From the NCBI GenBank assembly GCA_946811695.1, contig OX328125.1:104194176-104258175 (forward strand): DNA of 64,000 nucleotides, read 5' to 3'. Numbering within the stretch: position 1 is the first letter of the stretch; the number at the start of each line of letters is the position of its first letter. The notes below the pieces were generated by a model. That model was not told the DNA's origin and made no database searches. It was given only the letters and a program-made list of their open reading frames with translations. Shown one piece after another: positions 21,695 to 35,704 of the stretch. This DNA comes from Gonocerus acuteangulatus (lineage: Eukaryota > Arthropoda > Insecta > Hemiptera > Coreidae). The position numbers and the translations under genes are program-made.

Positions 21695-24115
21695 TTATAA
21701 TTTGTTTAGTAGATTGGTCTTGTTTAGGTAGTTCAATATCTCATCGATATATTTGCTTCCATCGCCGAGTAATTCAGACATATTGTAAGGTAAGTCATAG
21801 TTTTGTCGCTGTAAACATTCAGTGAGTATGTGCTTTATAGTCAGCGGTGTGTTACACTGTGTACATGTCGGTCTGTCCTGTCTTGTCATGAGATAAGAGT
21901 GTGTCAGTCGGGAATGGCCAATTCTTAAGCGGCATAATATCACTTCGTCTCTTCTATTATCCCTTTTGCTTGAAGGCCATTCACCTACCGTCTGTTTTAT
22001 TTCGCGAAGTTTGTTTTCTGTCGTCATGTGCCAAGATTTCTGCCACTTTTCTGTAATAAACCTTCTTACTTCGATTTGCAGATCTTGTAATGTAACTTTG
22101 TCTATGTCCTGTCGGTTTTGTCTTGTAGCCGTCCGAGCCAGTACGTCAGCTTGAGTGCTTTTTCCTATGTCCTCATGTCCTGGGAGCCAATATATTGTGA
22201 TTTCTTTATTCGTCCGGTGTATCTGTTCTAGTATGTTCATAATGATGGGATTGTCGTTGTACATGTTTTGTAGTCCATGTATTGAGCTAAGTGAGTCCGT
22301 AAATAGTGTTATCTTTTGTTGTTGTATGTCGTGTGCATTTCCCAGAGCAAGGTGAATGGCGTGCAGCTCAGCAGAATAAATACTTGTACTTTTTGGTAGT
22401 TTAAGCTGTAAGGTATTTATATCCATTACAGCTGCTGCGCCTGTGCCTTCGGCTGTCTTGGATCCGTCCGTGTAAATAAACATTGTGTCTTTTTTTTTGT
22501 CAAGATATGACTTGAATATGCGTTTGTATGAATGTGTAGATGTCGGGTCGGATTTTTTGTATTTAGTCAGTCCTAGGTCTAGTGTCAAGTTGTTTAGAGT
22601 CCATGGTGTGAACGTCACGGGAGGTCTGGATAAGAGTTGTGTTTGTAGTAGGTCAGTGTCTTGTGCATAAATCATACATCTTACCAGCAATGGGCGTTGC
22701 CTGAATGGTTGCATTTGGTATTTTCGTAACAGATCTTCGTCAATAGATTGCGGGACGCACTTACTATTTAAATATTTAGTTTTAAGGCAATATTTCAAAC
22801 AATTCTGCATACGTCTGTATTCCAATGGTAATTCTACATGTAGACTATTAGAGGGGCTGGATCTGAAGGCTCCCGTTGCAATGCGTAAACCATTATTTTG
22901 TATAGAGTCTAGGATTTTAAGATTGCATGGCTTGGCAGATGTGTACGCTACACTTCCATAATCCAGAAGAGACCTGGTAAATGCTCGATAAAGTGTCAGC
23001 ATTACACTTCTGTCTGCTCCCCACTTTGTGTTGCATAATATCATTAAAAGATGTAAAGATTTTTTACATTTATCAACGAGATTTTTTAGGTGGGGAACCC
23101 AGGTAAGTTTAGAGTCAAAGAGAAGTCCTAAAAATTGTATGTAGTTTGTAAAGTGTATAGGCGTATTATTTAAGTTCAATGTAATTTGTGGTATACGTCG
23201 CTTTTTTGTAAAAATTATGCTTTGTGTCTTTAGTGTAGAGAAATGTAGTCCGTAAGTAGCGCTCCAATTCTGTAGCCTATTTATCGTCCTTTGGATGGAC
23301 TCTGCGGCAGTTTCTAGGTCTTTAGTTCGAATATAGATAAGCAAATCATCCACATACAGGCAATATTTGACTGGGTCAGCGATATGCTCACGCACGGTGT
23401 CCATAGCTATTTTGAATAGCGTCGTGCTTATTACACTGCCTTGTGGTACTCCGTTTTCCTGAGTGAATACATTCGAAAAAGCTGATCCCACTTTAACTCG
23501 GAAGGTTCTATTCGAAAGAAAATTTAATACAAAGTTGAAAAAATTTCCTCGAATATTCCATTCGCCTAGTTTAGTTAGAATAGCTCGGCCAAACTGTATC
23601 GTAAGCCTTTTCGATATCAAAAGAGACGGCTAATACAGATTTAAATGAATCCAAAATTTCTTTTTCCAAAGTAACAATGTGATCTATAGCCGAGTGATTA
23701 GGTCTGAAGCCACATTGGTACTCTGATAGAAGCTTATTTTTATCAAGGAACCATAGAAGCCGCTTATTTAATATTCTCTCAAAAACCTTAAAAGTACAGC
23801 TTGTCAGAGCTATTGGTCTGTAACTATCAGCTGATGTCGCATCTTTATTCGGTTTTTTGATTGGTATAATAATTGCTTGGTTCCACGAAGATAGGTAGAG
23901 ACCAGTCTCATAAGCATTATTATATAACTTTAGCAGTAGCGACATCCCACTTGGGGGAAGATTTTTCAGCATCCTATAACAGATTCCATCCTCCCCAGGT
24001 GAAGTGTCTTTTACTTGGGTCAGTACTAGTCTCAATTCTTGCATTGTTATTGGCTCGTTTAAAGTGTGAATGAATTTTGGTGTTTGTAGTAACGGGATAG
24101 TTTCTAAATTATTTT
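21695..24115 (-). pseudogene. I-group LINE pol (reverse transcriptase + RNase H), frameshifted and 5'-truncated
   Basis: Two overlapping minus frames. The first (24044-23571) has RT blocks SPGEDGICYRMLKNLP, SYRPIALTSCTFKVFERI, YQCGFRPNHSAIDHI and VSFDIEKAYDTVW. One frameshift near 23590 leads into a second frame ending at 21695 with NGVPQGSVISTTLF, the catalytic YVDDLLIY, then RNase H motifs YTDGSK, SAELHAIHLAL, FTDSLSS and QADVLAR, and a C-terminal Cys/His segment [14 protein letters not shown]...CTQC. The two parts together are ~790 codons. Endonuclease and ORF1 are missing. RNase H fused to RT points to the I superfamily (I/Nimb-like). Only the frameshift and 5' truncation visibly break it, so the copy is fairly young. 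Confidence 0.85.
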
Positions 24116-24857
24116 TTTGTCTACGCGAATATATATATCTGCCAGTTCCGATCGATTGAAAATATCGATATTCTAGGCTCAGAACATGGATCTACGATTT
24201 GGATCGATTTTACGATTACTTACAATTACCTACGAAATTCGTACTTCATTTCGATTCACATTTGAGAAGCGCTCATCACTATTACGAATCGACCTAAATA
24301 AGTCGATTTGAATACTTGAAAATATGAAAAATATATCTGTAACCTAAAAATAGAAAAACGTAAGACTATTTTCATCAAAAATAATATATAATTAAGCTAT
24401 CACTGTTACATCATATTAAAATATATGGGTTTTATTAGATATATATCTTTATGAAATAAAAAAAAAATAGAATAAAATTATAATAATAGAGAAAAATGAG
24501 CTCTTGTACAATTGAAGCGCCGAACAGGTAGGCATTGTGCACTTAATAGTTATTTCCAATTAAAATTATTATAATAGTAAACCATTAAAAACAAAGTAAA
24601 ACTTCTTGAGAGATAATATGGTTTGCTTACGTAATAGATGTTTTCCAAAACATCCCTTCCCCTCCTTTCATAACTCCATGTTGATAGCAGTCTATGACTT
24701 GGAAAACATGTTACCGTACAGCCTGATTAATATGACTTGGAAAACATGTTACCGTACAGCCTCATTAAAATTCGGAACGATTCCAGATAGATCGATTCCT
24801 TAAAATATCGGCCCTTGGGGAACGATTCTTTAAAAAATATCGGCCCTTGGTAATTAA
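24116..24857. other. Intergenic, with short tandem duplications
   Basis: A ~36-bp unit with ATGACTTGGAAAACATGTTA occurs twice in tandem (24692-24767) and ATATCGGCCCTTGG occurs twice at ~24806-24851. No gene is recognised. Confidence 0.45.
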
Positions 24858-25074
24858 TTCTTATATAAGGGGGGGGGGTAAAGTCCCCCCCCTAAATAGG
24901 TAAGAATATATCATAAAAACCTTAAAAATAAATAAAATACGATCAATTAGTTCAGAAAAAAAAATTTTTATTGTGTGTAATAGAGTTTTGGTTGGCTAAC
25001 TATTCCAAGTTCTGGATTGTCAGTATTCCATACCCCCCCCCCCCCTCCCGGAATTATTTTCTATATACGCCCAT
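24858..25074. mobile_element. MITE 'M', copy 2
   Basis: Shares with copy 1 the G run/C run near the left, the block TTCCATACCCCCCCC near the right, and the right end TATATACGCCCATGAC. The left terminus is partly lost (TATATAAGGGGG). Confidence 0.65.
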
Positions 25075-25914
25075 GACAGAGTGTTTGTTTCAAATAAACA
25101 TGAAAATACTTTACTTTTGGAAACTTAAGTATGACCAAAATATACATTTCATAATTTGTATAAAAATTATAAAATTGATGTTAAAATTTAAATAAATAAA
25201 TAATTGGTATAGGAATTGAAAGTTTTCCTTCCCAGAAAACGTTTCTTTTTATAATTTAGTCTCCTGGGCCACTAAAATGTTAAGCTTTCACGGAGCCTAT
25301 CAAACTTTTTTAAACTGTTCCTTTCGGTTTCTAGATTTTTAAAGTAAAATTTATTTTTACAGCGATAGCGTAGAAATGTACGGAATTGATAAATAGCTCG
25401 GCGATTTCTTAGAAAACAGAGATCAAAACTATTTTCACCTTTAAATAAAGATGCTATGATTATAAAAGTGTTATTGTACTCTTAGTGGGGATCCTCTAAA
25501 GATTTGGGTATGTCCTTGAAAGGCTGGAATCACCTAGATTTTGAGACGAAGGAAAGAACCTAAGAAATATCCCCTCTCCCGTGACGTCTGGACTAAGGCA
25601 CGCTGTTCCCTGAGTAGCAATTTAGTAGCTCTTTGACTCTAGTCGTGTCAACTTCGCTGGACAGGAGGGAAAACGAATCGGTGCGAGTCTTATCTTTATT
25701 ATCAGCATTAGACAACTGTATGTATCAGAAACTAAATATCCTTTCTCGCATTGACTACATATTGTAATATCAATATTCTTGTAAATTATTTTGTGACAAA
25801 GGCTTTAATTTTTTCTAAATATCCTATCAAATCCGTATTTCTTGCAGGTAAAAACTCTGAGGTCTCCCAAAATAAATTCAAAGAAAGCACCATCAAATAT
25901 TACTCTCATTCAAA
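25075..25914 (+). promoter_or_regulatory. ALDH upstream region with probable 5'UTR exon start
   Basis: No coding sequence is recognised. A good splice acceptor (polypyrimidine then CTTGCAG, ending at 25847) lies 67 bp before the ATG, so the 5' untranslated part probably begins in an upstream exon and continues at 25848-25914. The base context before the start is CAAA-ATG, a good arthropod initiation context. I cannot locate the promoter itself; it could lie in this stretch or further left. Confidence 0.4.
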
Positions 25915-25941
25915 ATGGCTCAAGATATTAAATTTACTAAA
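25915..25941 (+). CDS. Aldh: ALDH coding exon 1 (codons 1-9)
   Basis: ATG GCT CAA ... AAA encodes MAQDIKFTK and is followed by the donor GTAAGT. The exon is tiny; the start is chosen because it is the only ATG in frame with exon 2 after the acceptor at 25847, and because the downstream LFINN block is where cytosolic family members begin to align. Confidence 0.85.
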
Positions 25942-28900
25942 GTAAGTACTTATTAGCATATTTGAGTTACAAAAACTGTGTTGATCATCCACCTGTAATT
26001 ACATCTATTACTATATATTCCACAGCTTTTCATTAATAACAAATTTGTGGATGCTGTGAGTAAAAAAACGTTTGCTACTTACAACCCTGCTTCACTTGAG
26101 AAGCTTGCTGACATTGCTGAAGCTGATAAGGTAAATTCCGTTTTAATTTTTATTTATCTTATGTTGAATTTTGTCTGTGTATGAGACAGTTTTCGTAATA
26201 TATAATAAATCTAATGTACCCATATAGATCTCACCCAGGCTAAAGTGATCAAGTTCTTTGGATTGCCAAGACAATGTTTGAGCTATAGAAATTCCTTAAT
26301 CAGAGTACATCTGCTGATTTTAGAAAGTATATCTCCTTCTTTTAAGCAATGTTAGCAGGTAGTGTGGTCAACAATAGTATTGTGCATAAAAAGGAAACAC
26401 GATCAGGTGGAGTATTACCCTGGTTTTTCTTTCCAGCAAAAGTCATTAAATGATTTCACTTAAAAATGTTTTTTAGAGTCAGCTGAATAAAATTTGCTCT
26501 TACTTTATGGTTTTTATGGGTGTAATACATGCTGAAATTTTGAGCCAAAGAACAACAACTGTGGCTGATGTCATGTTAAGAAACATAGACAACAATATAT
26601 AAAAACTCACACATACGTATGTATGTAAATGTAGCAAGAGACATTTTTGGTGCTTAGTAGTATTTATACCGATGACTCAAAAACAAGCAGTGGTACAGGT
26701 GCAGAAGCAATTGTGGAGGATTAAGAATTTCAGGCAAAACTAGCATATGCTTCAAGCATTTATACTGCTGAGCTCTTCACAATTTACCTAGCTCTGTGTA
26801 GTGTACCCATCACTACACAGAAACACATTACTCTTATCAAAGACTCTTTAAGTTCTTTATCTCCCTCACTGACATTTACAGCACTCATCCAATAGTCACA
26901 AAAGTTCTTGAACAAATAAATACATTACAAAATAATAACATTGACATCACTGTGCTCTGGCTACCAGGACACTATATCTTACTGAGGACGACTGACTTAG
27001 ACGTCCTAGCAAAGCTAGCTACAAGACGATGGACTGAAGACATTTTACTGCTTACAGAATCCCGACGAGAAACAGGTTGTAAGGACTCACGTACGCAATA
27101 AATGGCAGGCTGAATGGTTATCTTTGAACGATAACAAGCCTCGGGAGATAAAGCCATTCATAAAACAATGGAACTCCAGCTATAGAAGCTGCCGGAGAGA
27201 AGAAGTAGTCCTTACAAGACTTAGAATTGGACAAACACTACTAACCCACTCACACTTAATGACAAAACAAGACATACCTCTATGCACACAATGCAATAAG
27301 ACATTGACGATAAAACACTTACTAACAGACTGCAGGAAATGCGAAAACATCAACATACCATGTGACATTTATGAACTCTTGCCAGATGGTAGCCCACACA
27401 TATCCATTATTTTAGACTTTTTAAAACAGATAAACATGCATGAAGAAACATAGAAAAAACAAAATATTTTAACATGTTAAAATTAATTTTTTTTTTTTAC
27501 AGAATAGAGCGAAATGACCGCATTTTTAGTTATTTAAAAAAATGTATTGCTTATAGTCCAAGAGCCAGCAACACACTTTTCATGAAGTGTTTTATGCATC
27601 CTGAAATTTTGCTATAATATACCTCTTAGGTATATAAGAAGGTATATATGTGTTTCCTGGACATACCTTGGAACACCAGGTACTGCGCATAGGGGAAAGG
27701 TACAAAAAGATATTTCCCAAAAATAGAGTTTTACTCAGAAGCCAACTATATTTAATGTAAAATTAAGACAATTTTACAATGAATAATAAATATGGCAGAC
27801 ACTTTTAAGGGGTATAACACGTAAAAAAAAAAAAAATAATTGTTTTTATTCTAATATTAAATGAGAGACATGTTAGGGATTGTGTGTGTTTTGTATTAAG
27901 GGGAATATGAACCACAATGGGTCATGGTCACCCTGTGAAAGTAAGACCCAAGAGGGTACTTAACGTATTAAAGTTGTCATTTAATAGTTATTGATGTTGT
28001 TGTTTGTTGCAATATGGAGACATTTACAATTACTATAAATTGATATTAGAATAAAAATTAAATAATAATAATAAAAAAACGAAATATTAAATAATCATTA
28101 AAAAATAAAATAAAATAAATAAATAAATAAAAGATTTTATATATAGTGACAGGTTAAAATAAAAATAGCTGTTGAGAATAACATTAATTTCTAGATGCGG
28201 TTATATTAGTAGTATCGAAACACAAGAACACCTATATTATTTTGTTAACTGTATTTTGTTAGAATATTCTGTATCAGCAAAATACAGTTTTATGTTAAAT
28301 TTTGTCTGTTAAATTTGTAGCCTCTAGGAATTTAAACAGGTTAATGATTTTTTCTGGATAATCCCCTAGAATTTCGTCTAAGGTGCCATCAATTTTGAAC
28401 TGATTCCTTTCATATTGGTATGCTAAGCACTCTGTAAGTATGTGCTTCACCGTGAGGAGGACTCCACAGCTTATACAGTTGGGTGGTTCATCTTTAGACA
28501 TGAGGTAAGAGTGTGTAAGCCTTGTATGCCCTATTCGCAACCTGGCTAACACAATCTCTTTCCTTCTGGTTGGACAAACCGAAGATCTCCAAGTCCTGGG
28601 GGTTCCCTTTATTTCCCTTAGTTTGTTATCAGAAGTTTCCCTCCATGTTCTTTCCTACTGAAGCACATAGGCCTTGTGCGACATGGCCACATGGTCTGGG
28701 GTAACTCAAATGTTTAAAAATGTAAAAAAGTTTTAGATCTAAAGTTATAGATACCATAGATTTAAAGTTATAGATTTAAAGTGATGACAAGCCTTTCTGG
28801 AAATAGGGTGAATATATGTGGATTTATGAAAGAAGTTTAATGAGGATGGCCCTGAGGCCGAAACGTTTAAATGAGGAATTGTAATTAGCTCATTAATAAA

Positions 28901-31900
28901 ATTGGCTGAGGTGAAGATCAAAAATAAAGTATATGTGGAAATTAAATAAGAGTTTTATTCGCGCTGCCATTAAAACCGGAACAGCTGTACAAGATCATGT
29001 GAGCAAGAACCAATGAGAGCACAGAAAACAACCAACACTGTGCAGTCGGGTCATACACTCTTACGGTTACGCGCAGTGTAGTGCAGTCTATCATATTCAA
29101 CATTTATTTTTATGTTTCCTGATAATTATACCCCACAAAAGTGTCTGCCCTTTTGTAATTATTTTCAAATATCTTTACTGAAGACGCTGTTTAAATCGCA
29201 GCGTGAAAAAAGCACTTCATTTAATATTAAAAATAAAAACTAGGTACTTAGTTTTTTTTTATTATCATTTTAACCCCCTTAAAAGTGCCTGCCTTATTTA
29301 TTACTAATTTGAAAATTGCCTTAATTTGAATTTTTTTCATTAATAATAGTTGGCTTCTGAATAAAGCTCTATTTTTGGGCAATATTGTTTTGCACCTTTC
29401 CCCTATGCGCAGTACCTGATGTTCCAAGGTATGTCCAGGAAACACATATATACCTCTGTATCTACCCAAAGGGTACATTATAGCAAAATTTCAGGGTGCA
29501 TAAAACACTTCATGAGAAGTGTGTTGCTGGCTCTCGGTCTATTACTTGTTTTTAATTTTATAGTTGTCTTTTAATGTTTGATCTTTTCATTATTTTTGTT
29601 TTTCTCTTTGTTCCTTTGTTTCCTTCCATAGTATACATTTTGATCATTTCTGTTCTTCAGTTGTTTATTTAAATGTTCTTTTTATTTTTGTTGATATTAT
29701 AGATCTTGTTAGATATTTTGTTTGAACCTTACGTGTTTATAGAGCAAATTCACCCAGGCGCGGGCTCTAAAATCAAATGAATAAATAAATTTTATTTAAA
29801 AGTATAATTATTTTATTTTAAAATGAAAACAAAAATAAAATAAATTGGAGCATATGTAATGACTGTTGCATGACAAGGTCCCACAATTGCCATCATTAAT
29901 AGTATGTTAATGGCAGCCTAGTCTCAAACCTTGAAAGAGTTACCATTACATAAACCATTTTATTTGAATCCCGCTGGGAACGTAAATTATTTAAACATTA
30001 AAATGAAACACATAATTAAAAGTTTTACAATCACAAATTTCAATAATCACTCCACAAACAACTCAAGAGACGAAATATATTGTAAGCTATTAGTGATATA
30101 TTTAAATTTTCTTTTGGAATAGCGATTTAATTTGAAAAGAAATTGAAAATTGAAAAAAAATATCTATTTAATTAAATAATCTAATCTTTATTTGCAAAGT
30201 GAACCTCTTCTAAATTCTGTAATTCTCATTTTAATATTTTTATCAGTTTGTTTTTTAGTTTTAATCAAGAAAGATATGGTTTAATTCCCTTTAAAATACA
30301 GATTAAAAATAGGCACCTAATCTTGATAAGTTGATATCACTGATGAAGTTGCTCAAATTATTTCACTACAAATGTTCATCTTTCCTCAAAATTTAGCTCT
30401 TATTAATTCAGAATGTAGCATACATCAACAGATAACTACCAAGCAATTAAGAATATGAAATCTTAATCGCCTATAAACTGTAATGCATCGTAACTAGATT
30501 TATGACACCATTATAAAGATATACAGAGCTAATTTATTTTGTAGTATCTTCATTTTCTGGTTTCATTTATTATTATTTCATTAACATTAAAGCACGCTCA
30601 AGAATGTTTTGTTCTTTATAATTCTATAAAATTTAGGAGAACTACTAAACGGTATTCCTAATAATCAAACACGGAATTCTCAAAATAAAGTCAAAATGGG
30701 TTAAGAGAATAATTTATTATATATGAAGAGGTGAGTTTCAAAACTCGTTCGTTCCATTTTTAGAAAAATTGAGATGGTATTAGATTATAAAAGATATTTC
30801 AATGCTATTTCAACATATGTTGAAATATAACATAAAGATGTATCTTTCGAAGGAAAAAAAAACCATTTTAATCTGGCCACTCTACAAGACACAGTTTAGA
30901 GTTTTTTGAGCTACCTTACGAATATTTTCCTGTAGAACGAATGAGTTTTGCATCTCACCTGCTCATATATAAATACACATTAAAATTTTAATTGTGATTG
31001 TTAAGATGACTACAAATTGCTACATTACACAGGCCAACGATGGAAAATCTATTTTACTCAAAATACCTTATTCTTATTTTTGGTTGGGAGGGGGCTGAAT
31101 CTAATTATGATACTTAAAAAATACAACACCCAGGAAATATGTAAGCTTAGTGCGTTTCCATTCATTTGTAAAGGAATAGGGAAACAGTTATTAGTTTGTT
31201 GTGATCATTCGTGAAAAATGTGAACAGTGTAAAAATGTAAAATGAAATCTCAAGGAGAAGCAAAATATTTAGTATCTTCGCTGGAAATCACTCTTTTGCC
31301 TCCTGAACGTTCACTCCAGTAAAACACTATAACAAATACGTTTCTCATTTTCTTACCTGGTTTTAATGAAATACTTATTTTACTGTTAAATTAAATTAAT
31401 AGAAGCCGAGGTAAACAGAGACCAAAACTGTTCAAAAGAACAAAACAGATACTTAAGAATTTTAAGCACCAAATGTATCGGAATGAGATTTTCCCATTGC
31501 AAGATTAATAAGTACCGTTTTTGTAGGAAATTTATTAAGCTCATGAATCATTATTGTTTACTTACCATGATTTCCCTACAGTGTTTCAGATATTTACAAA
31601 AATATACAAAAATCCTAAAACTGATAAGGCCTGTTAATGAAAATGTTTTTCTAATACTTTCTTAACTCTTTACATCCCCAAATTCAAATAGCTAAATTTA
31701 TATGAATGTCAAAAATCTAGAAAACGTTTCAACTGAATCCATTGTTTCACCTGAACTGAAAATAAGTTAGGAAAATTAGTCATGTCAACTTTTCTCATAA
31801 ACTGTTATAGGCATCACTTTAAAATGGTTTCATTTGTTTTTCCTGCATTAGAAAATCTATAAAAAGGGGATTTGCAAGCATATTAACATGTGAACGTAAG

Positions 31901-34347
31901 CACTACGATTTTTGATAAATCGTAGTAAATGCATAGAATCTATTCGATAGCTTATTATTTTTGCTACAAATTCGATCCTTACGCAATTTTCAAAAGAGCG
32001 GCCTTATTTGGAGAAAATGATGCTTAAATGGAGTAATTTCCTGTCATTTTCCTGTTGTGATCCCTAAGATCTTGCTTTGCTTTGAGATTTCATTTTACAT
32101 TTTTACATATGTTTGCATTTTTTTATAAAATATTAAGGCAAAACATTTACTGTTTCTATTCTAAGCTTTCAAAATGGCACTAGGGATAATAACGAGAACT
32201 AGCTAAGATGATGCAGTGCCTGCGAGTCGGATGATTTATTTAATTTGAATTTTAATGCTATTTACAGTAGACTCTCCCTAATCCGGCGTTGTCACATTAG
32301 ACCGGCGTTGTCCGGTGTACAGTCGGATTAGAGAAAATGCAGGATTAGATAATTTAGTTAGAATCAGTGACTTATGCATTTGAAATTTTATAATATTGTT
32401 TATTATAATTATATAATAATTATAATAAACAATTTATTTTTAAATATTGTTTATTTAGGTAAAATTTTCAAATGTTCGGACTAGAGTGGCTAAAATTAGG
32501 CATTCCAGCCGCAGATGGCTTAGTATAAACATAATTTCTTGCCGCTAAAATGAAACATATAGCCTTCTTTGACTTCTATTGAATGAAATAGCATGAAACA
32601 AACGTTTCGCTAGCTAAAAAAATGTTTGGCTAGCTAAGAAGGGAAGGTTTTCTAGAAACCCTCGAACTAGCTCCTGTCAGTTCCGAGATCTGTCACTCAT
32701 TCCTCTCGGAGACCGCTGGATTAGAGAGAGTGACGGATAAGTGAAGGCTGGATAAGAGAGAGTGGCGGATAAAAGAAGGCTGGATAAGGAAGAGTCTACT
32801 GTATTTATTTATTATTTTTTAAGTTTCTGTAATTATTGTTAATCTCAGTTGTTATGAATTGATGTGCGAATCGCCTAAATTGTGTATGCTTGAATAAAGC
32901 ATGTATAAATAAAAGTAAAGCGATTAATCCTCATCGTGACTAATAATTCTACATGATATTGTACAGGAAGATGTTAATATTGCAGTATCTGCTGCAAAAG
33001 CTGCTTTTGAGAGGGGCTCTGCTTGGAGAACGATGAATGCATCAGCTAGGGGAAAGCTCATTAGTAAAGTAACAGAATTTTTTTTACTAAAAAAAGAAAC
33101 GTTTTCGATCTTATGCCAAAATAATATGAAAATTTCAATATTTTTCAGCTTGCTGATTTGATTGAAGAAAACATTGATACATTAGCTCGTCTTGAAACTC
33201 TTGATAATGGCAAACCATTAGGTGATTCCAAATTTGATTTAGAGTGTGCAGTAGATGTGTTTCGCTATTACGCTGGCTGGCCTGACAAAATCCATGGGAA
33301 AACCATTCCAGTAGGTACGATATTGAATTTATTTCTTATGAAAGAAAATTTCAAATTTACTGTTGAAATGAGGTAAAATCAAAAACTCATTACTTATTAT
33401 AATGCAATTGGTTGAGTTCTCTTTAAGCGAATGTTTCAGACCTTCATTCATTTTCGTAATATCGAAGGACTGGTACTGTTACAAAGCACTTGATTAAACC
33501 AGCACACAAAAGAAGAATGTAGTCTGAACTTTTGGACAAGACTCGAACTTTTTATCCATATAAGTGTAGTTTGTAGTTCTCAATCCAAATCTGGTCTGTT
33601 TTACTCAACTGCCATATATATATATAAAATGAAAAACCAAGAATCTGATTAATGTGCTTAAGATAATTCAGACAAATTTATTCTGCTTGATTTTGTGCTC
33701 TTACAGTTATTTGATATTGTTATAAAATATGCAGAAAGTTCTTCTGCCTATTTTATAAAAATCATTGAACATATTTGGAGTATTTTTTGTGAATTACTAT
33801 AGTTTTTTTTGTGTTTATAAATCACAGGATTATTGAAGAAGATTGCAACTATGAATTTAACCCCTTAATTTTAGACTAAGTCTTGCATATCTAGTCCTCC
33901 GTTATAGAAGCAGACTCAAATATATATAAAATAATATGTAATAATTGAGGTAATAATAATATCGGGGTCTCCCGTGGTCTAGTGGCTAGCTCGCTAGATT
34001 CATAAGCGGGAGATGGTGGGTTCGATCCCCACCGGCGGCAGGAGAAAATTCCTGGCTGCACCCTGGATCTCGGCGCTAATGGCCAAGAATTATGTCAATG
34101 CGCCGTAAAAAAAAAAAAAAAAATATATCATCCATGAAATAATAAGAGACATGAACCATACAATTTTATAGAAATTAAATACTAAATAACTCCTCAAATT
34201 AAATAATATCAAATTTACAAGCACATACTCTGAAGATTGTAATGTATATATATATAAAAAATAACACAAAATCATACATACAATTGGATTGAAAATGGCT
34301 AATAGCCGAAACGTTTCCACAACAAAAATTTAATAAAAAATACAAAA

Positions 34348-34412
<65 letters not shown>

Positions 34413-35617
34413 GTAGTATGTATATAAGGTGTAGGAAAATTTTAATGCATTTAATGGAGTATTCCATAGCAGTTATAGTTAGCTTTTATATTAAAAATTT
34501 TTTGTTTGGATGTACAAAAATGTTTGGTTATAGAGTTGCCCCTGAAGAGGTACAAAAATACACCAAACATGTCGGGCCTATTAAATAAAGTAGTATGAAG
34601 AAAGGATGACTGCTTTAACAACCCCATCTAAGATCTGAGAGAATATAGATATATTTTGGGTCATCTACAAGAATAAATAAAACACACACACGCACAAGGC
34701 CAACACTCCCCCTGCAAAGTAGTGTCTGAGGGTGGTTCCATAGGGTGCTTGATGTGAAGAGGGAGGTGGCATTTTAGTGAGTAGTAATCTCACGCTGTTG
34801 TGGCATAGCCACTTCGTCTAATGAAAGAGTTTTCCCCTGGCCTAAAAAAGAAAGAAAAAATAACACACACACACACACGCGCATGTATTACATCATACTT
34901 AAAATTAAACAACCATTTTTGTTCTGACCTATCGGAAATGAAATGTCAACATGTATTGTTCTCTTTTTAATTATGTCAGGTATTTCTACTAAGAGTTGTA
35001 TTAGCATCTTCATACACAGGGGAACATGGTAAAACAAATATTACAAAACGCAGTAGTGACAAAATTTCAGTTAGATGTATGCACCTTTAACATAGAACTT
35101 GAAAACCTTCTGTAAAAGCATCTAAAACTGTTGGCAGACATTTTGTCCTATTATTTCTACCTCTTCATCAATGCAGAATTTCCTTGATACTTCACAAAAT
35201 ATATGCATATTTATATTTTTGATGATAAATAATTTTACGTTTTAGATGGAAATTTCATGACGTACACTCGTAAGGAGGCAGTTGGAGTCGTTGGCGCTAT
35301 CATCCCATGGAATTATCCAGTTTTAATGATGACCTGGAAACTGGGCCCCGCCCTAGCCGCAGGGTGCACTGTAGTCCTCAAGCCTGCTGAACAGACTCCT
35401 CTCACTGCACTTTATCTCGGAGAACTCATTAAGCAGGTGGGTTCGTGTAAAGATACATTTTCTACCACCTTCCTAAGGAAACTTAGGTAGCTCTCATAAC
35501 AGAATTTTTGAAATGACTGAAGCAAATTATATAGATATTTTACATTTTCTTTAATAAATGACAGAACAATTTGTATTATGTGGCCTCAAACATTTTAGTT
35601 ATATATAGTTTTATTAG

Positions 35618-35671
<54 letters not shown>

Positions 35672-35673
35672 CA

Positions 35674-35704
<31 letters not shown>

